Source of the DNA: Diphasiastrum complanatum
Taxonomy: Eukaryota > Streptophyta > Lycopodiopsida > Lycopodiales > Lycopodiaceae
Length of the DNA stretch: 64,000 nt
Assembly (NCBI GenBank): GCA_029204225.1
Contig: CM055095.1
Location: forward strand, 66,613,940-66,677,939
Direction of reading: 5' to 3'
The position numbers and the translations under genes are program-made. The notes under the pieces are model-generated. The model was not told where the DNA came from. It did no database searches and was given only the letters and a program-made list of their open reading frames with translations. Within the stretch, counting starts at the first letter, position 1; each line of letters opens with the position of its first letter. Positions 55,700 to 64,000 of the stretch are shown in pieces.

Positions 55700-57770
55700 T
55701 CATTTATTAGCTTTGGATAAGCCATTTGGTGACATGCATCTGATTGTGGTGGGTGTATATCCTCTGGTTGCTTAGCCACTTTATTTTCAACTACATGAAA
55801 ATTTCCATGCTCATCTTTCTCCATAATGTCAAACTGTCATTCATACTTTAAGAGCTATTTTGGACCTTCATCCTGATTGGGTTATTTTATGAGTGGACGT
55901 TGCTAATGCTTTCAACTCTATTCTTGAAGAGCTATTTTTCAAGAATTTCTTGGTACATAAGATCCACTTGCTCAACTCATTCTTTTTGTTCATTCCTCTT
56001 GCTCTTGTGATTCTCCTTTATATTTCAATCATGCTTCTCGAGCAAGTGATGTGACTGTTATCCCTTCTTATGTAGAAACTTGACAAGGTGATCTTTGGGT
56101 AGTCCACTCTTTGCTTTGGCACATTTTCATGCATTGTGTGCTACAAGTGCAACTTAATCCTCATGTGTATTTCTCTCCATGTAGACGATGCACATATTGT
56201 GGGTCCTGCTAGTAATGTCACCCCAACTTTCTTGCATTTTTTTAGATCACCTTTGGACTCTTGGACTTACAGTGAATAGTTCAAGTGTGTGCTTGTTGTC
56301 CACAAGGCCTTCCAATAGATTTTTCGCCTCTTGTAGGACTTATACCTTCTAAGCATGAAATTAAGGTGCTTAGTATTCCCATCGGTACTCCTAATTTTGT
56401 TATTTGTGTGGGATACCTTGGAAGGATTTGTTTTTCATTCTGATTTGTTGTCGCAACTTGGAAGCTCACTAGTTGCTTTCAAAATTCTCACTTTGTATCT
56501 TTTTTAATGTCCCGAGTGTTTTCTGATCTATTTCTCCTACTCCTATTGTATTATCATTATTATGAAATTTTGATAATACTTTATTGGGAGGTTCTTTTTG
56601 TTGATTATTGGGACTAGGTTTTTTGGTACATGTGAAGGTTATTTTTCTAAGAGACAAACATCTCGTCCTGCTTCCTCGGGTGGTGTTGGTCTTCTATCTA
56701 CAATTTGCATTGATCCTATATTTCTAGGAAGTTGAGCCCTTGTTGCCTCTACACTAGTTTTTTAGGTTTCAACGAGGTATCTTCATTTAGTGGCTTATGT
56801 AGAAACAAGAAATCTCACATTTCAAAAACGTCTTCATGCTACTAGGTATTTATTTCCAACTCTTGTTTTTATGCCTCCTTTTCTTTGTTTCGTCATCAGT
56901 GGATATGTTATTAGAACGCTCTTATTGAGAAACTTCACTCTCGTAGTTTTACTTAGCCTATTAGTGATTCACCATCTGATGCAATTCATACTCATTTTCT
57001 TTCATGTGTTGGTCATGAGCATGCTTGGTTGCATGTTTTGTTCTTTCGCTTTTGTGACTCTCCTATGATTTGTTTACTACAACTCTTTATATTAGATTGG
57101 GACTTCCACATCTAGTGTTGATAGGAGTTACTAAGTATTCGTGTGGTCATGCTTAATTCTCTTGGTACTCATTTTATGTGTTGCCCTTTTGGTGGAATCA
57201 TATTGTGTCGCGTGATTGCTTTTGTGATGTCCTTGTTGTTATTGCTCATGCTAGTGGTTTTCATGTTGTTCAAGAACAGACACATGTTTTGTTAGGGTCT
57301 ATCTCATCGACTTATAGACCTTGTTCTTTCACATGAGAGGATTCACACTCTTCGACATGTTGTTATTGCTAGTTCTTCTCAACAAGACCTTTTTCCTTTC
57401 ACTCTTCCACCACACAAGGGGCAACATCTCAAGAAGCTCAAGAAACAAATTCATATTGTTGCGATCATGCACTTGGTGAAGATTTCATTTGTTTGCTTTG
57501 GAAACATACGAATGCCTTCATAATAAGTTTAATGATTTTTTGTCTTCATGTGTGGAGCTTGTTGTGAAACACCAAGGTCAAAGTGCTACACCAATACCCA
57601 TCGTCGTCTCTTTCTATCTTCAATGTATTATGTCGTTTTGCAACGTTCTAAGGCACTTTCAAATCTTTGGAAACGGTTGCTTCCCATCTTCTTGCATTAC
57701 CCATTACTGGCATAATTATAGCTAGTGACTTCAATTTGGCAATATCTTTGAGTAACTAGTTTTATGCTTC
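55700..57770 (+). pseudogene. Decayed LINE-like element: reverse transcriptase and C-terminal nuclease-like region
   Basis: Plus-strand fragments in several frames spell a non-LTR reverse transcriptase. HTLRAILDLHPDWVI and VDVANAFNS (about 55840-55925) hold the first catalytic Asp; ALAHFHAL (about 56110) and a DDAHIVGPASN box (about 56180-56215) take the place of YADD, then HLWTLGLTVNSS-like and GIPIGTPNF pieces. Further on, RLGLPHL, a CGHA segment (about 57145) and HVVQEQTHVL (about 57265-57290) match the C-terminal part, with a tail ECLHNKFNDFLSSC (57500-57550). From memory this layout recurs in a plant LINE-like protein family in which LADDTHIVGP and RCxxGGE...EQTHVLP are conserved. Many stops and shifts show it is dead. 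No poly-A tail or duplication was found. Confidence 0.6.
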
Positions 57771-58850
57771 ATTTTCATTATATAGTTTAGATTAACTAAT
57801 TTTGTCCTTTGGCATTCACATTCCATGTTTGATCCTTTTGTACATTGATGGGTTTTCCCATCCTTATTTGATAAAAGCAAGTATTTTTTTCTCTCCATTG
57901 GACCTATCATAAATTATAAAAACAATTTGAAGCTCTAGAAATTTCAACGAATTTTTATTTGATTTGTCACTTTAGTAACCATTGTCCTTTGAAGGGGATC
58001 AAGTGAAATCAACATGAACATTGTGTCCTAACGTCATCTGTGGTGGTGACGTGGACTTTGTGATGAACTCAACTTTCTATTGTCAAATATTCTCTACAAC
58101 TTTATTTTTGTTCTGGTAGAAACTTTTTCATCATTGTATATTTTGATAAGAGATCCAGTAATCAGAGGCAACCAGACGTCACCCACCAATCACAAATAGG
58201 CAATAACCATTTGGTAGTCATCAAAGACATTTGCAAGTTCTACCAACCAATGCAGTATTGTCCTAAGAGCATGAAGGCTAGACAGTTTTTGAAGTTAAAA
58301 AGTGTGCATGCTTATTGCCAAAATCTCATCGCCAATTTCTTGGTCTATGAGCCCTTTTCGACGTGCTTTTTCATAGGCAAAAAAGGATGTTGAATATTTT
58401 TTCTAGTGATGATGCTTGCAATCGCTAGTGTACCATTGTTGTGAATCAAGTGCAAAATATTTGATAGTGATCTCTCACCAATTATGCGCATTTATATGGT
58501 TAGAGAAAAACTGATTATGAAAATTATATTGTTGATATTTAAGGAGAATATCGAGCCAATAAGTTTCCAACGACATCTACCTATTGTAATCTGTTACTAG
58601 TACTTTTACATGCCAATAATTTCATTTTTTGATATTTTACTAGTCGACGTAAATTTTATCTTTGTTCTTATATATGTGTATGGACCATTTATTATTGATT
58701 TTAAATAAAGAAAGTAGCATTGATATAATGTGACTGATTGGTATTTGTCAATGAAATTGTGCATATATGTGTGTAGTAAAGCTAGTAGTATAGCAATTTT
58801 CTTATTATGAATGTATGTGTTTTCTAGTCATATATGGTAATGGTATTAAG
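57771..58850. other. No feature recognised
   Basis: AT-rich unique-looking sequence without an open frame, RNA gene or repeat. Confidence 0.4.
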
Positions 58851-59263
58851 TGTTGAAATATGAGCAAAAGGACCTAAATTAATCACAAAGTGATGGAGGT
58901 TGCACAAGCAAATTGAATTCAAACACTTATGAACAACTCATAATTTCAATTCTAGCTTATTTTGGCAAGGGCTCCACATTGGCACATACAATCTGAAATC
59001 AGATATGAGATTGCGGCCACCTCTCACAACCTGTAAAAACCAATTAAGCTTCCAATCAGCATATTACACACAAAAATTGAAAGTACGATACAATTCGCCA
59101 CCACAAAACAATGTGTAAAAAAACTCAAAATTTTGATTTCTAGATTGTGCTCTTAGAGAGTATGTAGATGTATTTACAGAACCACCACGGATTTTGAGTT
59201 TAAGGTTTTTCCCAAACCATTTCAAACCTTCTAACATATATACCCTAACATGTCCAATCTACC

Positions 59264-60770
59264 TTAACTTTTACTTCCATGTGCGATAGATCCATATGAC
59301 AACCACAATTCATTCCATTGTTTAGATTTCAACGCAATCTCATTCCAAATTTTAGCAAATGAAATAAAAAATGTAACTCCCTCTTTAACTTGTCTTTCCT
59401 TGTCCACATGAATGAGCAGCATTGATGGTTGCATCTTTGCTCTTGTGGACCTCCTTGGAGTAATTGGAGCTCTCAAATTTTGCTCATCTTCTCGATCAAG
59501 CTCCTCCTCATTGTCAACCATCTCTTTAACAATATGATTGTTGGAGGATTCATCACTTATGAAAGAAAAAACATTGTGGAACCTCCAATGCTTCTTGTGC
59601 TAACATAGGATGAATCGACTTAAGAGGATGAGAAAACTTAGTGATGGAGCTAGAGAAATGTAGCTTTTGTGTTTTTGCCATAGCATAAACTTCACACACA
59701 TTCTTCTCTTTTGCCATGGATCTTGGGATTCCGAGAGCAAGCTCCCCCTTGCACGTTGCCTCCATTGACTTGTAATTTATGTGTCCAAGCCTCTCATGCC
59801 ACAACTCATATGTGGAGATTCCCTCCTTGGTAACCATCATCATTTTGTGATATTCAACAAATGCATGTAACTTGAATAACTTTCAAAATCTCATCCCTCT
59901 TGTAGTCACTCTCTCATTCTTCTTGATGTAACAAAATTTAGAAGCAAACTCAACAATGTAACTGATATCCACCACTAATTGTCGAACACTAAGGAAGTTC
60001 ATTTTCATGCTAGCAATGGAAAGAACACCATCAAGCTTTGTCTTCTTGGAAGATTCGATACACATGGGAACGAAACGAATTGCCTCAATCTTACACTCAT
60101 TATCATTTGATGTAAAACGGACTTTATAGGTCCTACATAAGGTGTAAGATGTAAAAAATATTTCCTCTTGCCCGACATGTGAGAACTTGCCCCACTATCG
60201 ATCCTTCCACCATGGATCTTCACCTTTGACACTTGAGATGAGAATCTTGACATCGTGAGAGAGACCTCATATAACTTTCCTCCTCTTCCTTGCTTATGTT
60301 TGCTTGATTATGAGCATTCTTTCTCTTCAAGCACTCTGAGGCATAGTGCCCCAACTTGCTACAATAGTAGCATTGGATCTTAGACTTGTCCTTCTTGGGT
60401 CTTGTGTGACTTGACTTGATGATGGTAATTGATCTCCATCCTCAGATTGCTCCACCTTCACACTTTGCCTTGCATTTGCCCTTGAAAATAGTGCTTTGTC
60501 ATCACCCTCATTGATAGAGAGTCTCTCCTATTGACAAGTGTGCATTCATTAACAAGACTTGATGATGGTGATTGATCTCCGTCCTCAGGCTGCTCCACCT
60601 TCACACTTTGCCTTCATTTGCCCTTGAAAATAGTGCTTTGTCATCACCCTCATTGATAGAGAGTCTCTCCCATTGACAAGTGTGCACTCATTGGAGTCAT
60701 TTGAGGAAACTTGATTTAAAAGTACAAGATAGGATAATAAGATGATCAAATCTATTATTCCACTCAACTA
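59264..60770 (-). mobile_element. Decayed minus-strand copia remnant: gag end, protease, pre-integrase, start of RT region
   Basis: From right to left: a zinc-knuckle remnant (about 60380-60300), the protease start RIDSGASSHMSGK (about 60210), the pre-integrase motif ELWHERLGHINYKSM (about 59810), and the linker before RT with PRRSTRAKMQP (about 59450). Integrase core and RT are mostly missing. A 143-bp tandem duplication lies at 60413-60697. The copy is old, with many breaks and no LTR that I can define. Confidence 0.65.
60413..60697. repeat. Tandem duplication, unit 143 bp, in the gag remnant
   Basis: Both units begin GACTTGATGATGGT (60413 and 60556) and share GATCTCC, CTCCACCTTCACACTTTGCC, GAAAATAGTGCTTTGTCATC and AGAGAGTCTCTCC, differing at a few bases. 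The duplication arose after insertion of the copia element, since its relatives lack it. Confidence 0.85.
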
Positions 60771-61299
60771 GGGATCTGAGAAGAGTTTATGAAGCTCCCT
60801 AACAAAATTCACAATGATTCTAAATTTGATCAAACTTCCAAATCCAATTCTAGCTCAAAACAATCTAGATTTGAGTGAAAAATAGCCTTCTCCTTAATCA
60901 ATACCTTCACAAGGAGTGTGACTTCACTTTTGATGATCCAAGACACCTCTAAAACACATAGAAGCCTTATAGATGAAGCATTTTTAGCACCTACAATGAC
61001 AAATCTACTACAAGTTGAGCTCAAAAAACAATGTTATCTTGACAAAGATGCTATATACTATCAAGATCTTCCAAATACATTTTACTAAAATAAAAATGAG
61101 GCTTAAAAGACCCAAAAGAAAAAAGCCAATACAGATCTATTATAACTTTAGAAAGGTTGATCTAACTTCCTTTTAAGTGGTAGCATTCAATTCTACAAGA
61201 AAATCTTCTCGACGTGACTTTCTACTATGGTCCTTTCTGAAGGTGATTCCAAAGTCCAACTCACATTTCTACTATGGTCCTTTTAATTGGAAATCGGTT

Positions 61300-61900
61300 C
61301 TTCATGTGAAAAACTGTCAAAATTGGCAAATCTAGCCTAGTTAGACCGTGTAAATATGTATATTTTGGTCAAGTTTGTTTGGTGGTGATTCCTACATTAT
61401 AGGACCAAATCCCTAAAATTATGGAGTAGGTTGATCAATCTAGCCACCGACATGGCACAACTCAACGGTTAGTCTAGAATGGCAAATTAGGGGGAAAAAA
61501 ATGCTCAATAATCTTCCTTATTACATGCTGGACTTTCACCTAACTCGAGGTGGGGAAGAGCTTTTCTATGTATCATTATCTCTCCATAGTAATGCCTTTA
61601 ATTATTTTTTGAGAGCTAAGAGGCTATCTCGACTTCTACCTCTATGTACTTTATTCTCATTTGGATCTAAGTAAAATCCAAGTGTTATAAACTTTATTTG
61701 ATGTCTACAGGCCGTACTGAAGGTTGTACCACATGTGTGGGGGCTGGATCTTCATAATGATCAATGATTTGTGATGCTCTTGCTTGATGTGTCTAAAATT
61801 GTCACAGGCTAGATCTATGTCTAGTTTGCATTCAAAGATTAATCAATCAATCAATCCCTCTTGTGAGTCATTATTAGACTCATTTAAGATCCAAAGTATA
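61300..61900 (+). mobile_element. 3'-end fragment of the copia family at 22340-24900
   Basis: The stretch begins with ATTGGCAAATCTAGCC, as at 24302-24320, and follows the same order of blocks: GGTGATTCCTAC, CTTCCTTATTACATGCTGG, TTTCACCTAACT, TCTCCATAGT, and the CATGTGTGGG block near 61730. It is a 3' terminal piece (end of pol plus LTR) of a second copy, diverged by insertions and deletions. Confidence 0.65.
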
Positions 61901-62365
61901 AAGATAGTATTTTAGATCCCCTTAAACCTTAATTTACTCCAACAATGCCAACAATTTGTTGGAAATTAAGCCCACAGGTGTCTCCTTGGTGAATGACTAA
62001 TTTCTATTTCATAATTCTTCCTACACGTTTATTGATCATTGATCTAGGTTCAGGTGAATGGCAACTTTGGTTCTACGTCTGCTCATCTGATACCTGCAGG
62101 AATCACAAACTTAGACAGCCAATTTATTTGAAGAACGTCTACAACGGCTAATCTCCAGCAAAGGGTAACCAATCCTGTCATAATTTCAAGTTCAGATGTT
62201 AAGTTCAATTACTTGAAGTCATTGAAGACTTGGCCATCTTCAAGGACTTCCACGAAATTAGCATTTAGAACAAGTCTGCAGAAATACATTATTTTCGTGA
62301 CCGTCAGCAAAAATACTCTAAGTGTTGTGACAGTCTGCAGAAATGAACTATGTTTTCCACAGTGT

Positions 62366-62540
62366 CGGCTTTTTTGCATTTCCTCGAAATGCAAAACTAG
62401 CATAGTCCAACAGTTTAAACTATTTTGCAACAGCTTCGCCTTTTTTGCATTTCCCTGAAATGCGACACTTGGCACAGTTCAAAGTTCAACTATTTTTTAA
62501 CACCTTCAGCTTTTTCACGAAATGCAAAGAGAGAGAAAAT
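62366..62540 (+). repeat. Three degenerate 71-bp units with GCATTTC...GAAATGC hairpins
   Basis: Units start at 62366, 62437 and 62507 (CGGCTTTTTTGC, CGCCTTTTTTGC, CAGCTTTTTCAC). The first two hold 7-bp perfect hairpins GCATTTC-CTC-GAAATGC (62376-62392) and GCATTTC-CCT-GAAATGC (62447-62463). They lie 350-490 bp upstream of the TATA box, where LTR enhancers often sit. Confidence 0.75.
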
Positions 62541-63171
62541 TCTCGAAGGTCATCTACTTCAAGACTTGAACTGTTTTAGGGCGCTTTCGACTTTTTCGCA
62601 AAAAACCCTATAAGAGAGAAAAAGCAAAGGTCGTCTATTTTGAACGAAGGACGTTCCCCATAATTCGTGAAGTGGGAGAAAGCCACTTCCCCTAAAAACG
62701 AAGTGAGAGAATTTTCGACGTCCTCGTTCGAGTCAACATTCCCTGATTTGTTGACCGTATATACCATGTATAGTTGTCACAAGCCAAATACTTTCAAGTA
62801 CAATGACTTACCTAATTAGGTGACAAATATTTAATGTAGTTAATACATGGATACAATCTATAAATAGATCATCCCAGCACAGATAACTCGAGATGCTCCG
62901 TCCATGAGACGAATGCTTTTGAGCCTCCCAGTTATGTCATCATTCTGGTTGTAACTGCTATTTTATTGTGCTTCAGTGTAATATAGCAGCAACATGCTTT
63001 TCTATCTGCGTATAACGTAGATGAATGCTTGTTGTGATTGAATGCACTCTGTTGCTATTTGATAACATTTGTTCACTCACTCTAATCAAAACACGGACGT
63101 CTACGACTCCCTAGTTTTTTATCAGACGATGGTTGTCTTTGACGCCTGAGGAACTTGCGCTATCACACTGA

Positions 63172-63668
63172 TATTTCAATCTATTTCAGAACTAAACTTC
63201 ATATTCGGATTTCCAGTAATACCACATATACACAAACCATTTCTAATCTCTTCGGTGGACTGTACTCTCATTTTTGTGAGTATGAACTAATTTTTGAGAT
63301 CTGGTTAGAACACTTAAAGCTGTGATTATACTTAGCATAAGTTTTTTATTAGACTATTTTTGCATCTAGCAGCTGATTGTTACGGTAGAACAGTTCCGCA
63401 ATATTCCTGCTATTTCAATCTATTTCAGAACTAAGCTTCATATTGAATCTAATTTCCAATAATACCACACACACACACACACACACACAAACCATTTCTA
63501 ATCTCTTTGGTGGACTGTACTCTCTTTTTGTGAGTATGAACTAAGTTTTAAGATCCTGTTGGGCAACTAGAACACTTAAAATTGTGATTATACCTAGGAT
63601 AAGCTTTCTATTAGGCTGTTTTTGCATCTAGTAGTTGATTGTAACGGGAGAGCTGTTCCGCGATATTC
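63172..63668 (+). repeat. Tandem duplication, unit about 239 bp
   Basis: Copies begin TATTTCAATCTATTTCAGAACTAA at 63172 and 63411 (shared start) and both end in GTTCCGC(A/G)ATATTCCT. They differ by substitutions and by an AC-repeat (63466-63489) in the second. The unit lies downstream of the TATA box, in the transcribed part of the LTR or early leader. Confidence 0.88.
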
Positions 63669-63717
63669 CTACTCTCTTCTCCATTCACGTTCCTCGCACT
63701 CCCTTGCCCCATTAGAT

Positions 63718-63729
63718 TGGTATCAGAGC
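63718..63729 (+). promoter_or_regulatory. Initiator-Met primer-binding site of the right-edge copia element
   Basis: TGGTATCAGAGC, an exact match to the usual plant copia primer-binding site. It fixes the orientation of the element as plus. Confidence 0.9.
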
Positions 63730-63781
63730 GTAGCTCATATAAACCAGAGATTAAGTGTATTCTATTTGTATTACTGTTAGT

Positions 63782-64000
63782 ATGTCTCATATAGGTAGCT
63801 CTTCATCTTCATCATCCAGCGAAGCTAGAATCATTGACAAGTTCAATGGTTCTAACTTCTAAAACTCCGGATGATGTTGATAGATAGAGATCTTTGGGAT
63901 GTAGTAGAAGGTGTTGACTTGAAACCAGAAGATGGTGATCAGGCAAAGGAATGAAAGATCAAAGATCAGAAGGCCTTAGCATGCATCACACTCAATTCGG
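63782..64000 (+). pseudogene. N-terminal gag fragment of the right-edge copia element, cut by the window
   Basis: MSHIGSSSSSSSSEARIIDKFNGSNF starts 53 bases after the primer site and is followed by LIDRDLWDVVEGVDLKPEDGDQ and KALACITLNS, the typical start of a plant copia gag. It is broken in this short stretch, and the rest of the element is outside the window. Confidence 0.8.

Larger units (their letters stand above)
61957..63717 (+). repeat. Long 5' LTR of the right-edge copia element
   Basis: TGTTGGAAATTAAG at 61957 looks like an LTR start, and a primer-binding site follows at 63718. The exact 3' end lies between about 63668 and 63717. A TATA box TATAAATA is at 62859-62866. Two repeat arrays lie inside: a 71-bp array with hairpins (62366-62540) and a 239-bp tandem duplication (63172-63668). 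If correct, the LTR is about 1.7 kb. Confidence 0.6.

Overview
The window is land-plant nuclear DNA that is almost wholly built of LTR retrotransposons nested in one another. The evidence is the set of plant-type Ty1/copia and Ty3/gypsy proteins, primer-binding sites matching initiator-Met tRNA (TGGTATCAGAGC type) and Asp tRNA (TGGCGCCGTTG type), long GA/CT microsatellites and moderate AT-richness. I cannot name the species. A LINE-like reverse transcriptase at 55.7-57.8 kb resembles, from memory, a family common in lycophytes, ferns and bryophytes, so a non-seed plant is possible but unproven. I see no clearly intact host gene, no tRNA or rRNA gene and no CRISPR array.

Layout. 0-10.2 kb holds minus-strand remains: a copia LTR abutting a gypsy-like LTR (259-1296), a gypsy-like element with unrecognised open frames (757-3660), two different copia pol/gag remnants (3668-6165 and 6906-9640) separated by a segment rich in CCTTCG motifs, and an old integrase scrap. 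10.3-22.3 kb is a stacked nest: a plus-strand copia gag region, a minus-strand copia copy inserted in it, a further copia fragment, and a gypsy element (LTR at 14711-15500) whose second LTR (21465-22273) lies in the opposite orientation. The 5-bp duplications next to the two gypsy LTRs match only as reverse complements, which points to a local inversion. 22.3-24.9 kb is a plus-strand copia remnant. 24.9-27.8 kb is mostly non-coding and carries one further LTR end.

27803-38572 is a young, nearly whole minus-strand copia element (LTRs of 613 bp, about 1.3% different, pol frame of 1024 codons). In its leader sits a complete LTR element without coding capacity (32894-37696, duplication GTGGG). 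39431-49811 is a plus-strand copia element with a gag-protease frame and an unusual 518-codon second frame. In its leader sits a complete gypsy-type element carrying only gag and protease (40453-45709, duplication CTTAG), i.e. of the TR-GAG kind. The two guests have different LTR bodies but share about 570 bp of leader containing five stem-loops with a common 5-bp stem, and a hairpin just before the polypurine tract. I take this shared, possibly packaging-related module as the best candidate for something undescribed: a gag-only element and a non-coding element that may be mobilised as a pair.

49.9-58.9 kb is the least repeat-dense part: a CT microsatellite, a cluster of CCAGCGATGG motifs, a 160-bp tandem duplication, possible exons of an unrecognised host gene or gene fragment (about 54.1-54.8 kb, minus), and the decayed LINE-like element. 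59.2-64 kb returns to copia remains and ends in the long LTR, primer-binding site and gag start of a plus-strand copia element cut by the window edge.

Coordinates of element ends are exact where TG...CA ends and target duplications could be read, and approximate elsewhere. Identities and difference counts were made by eye.
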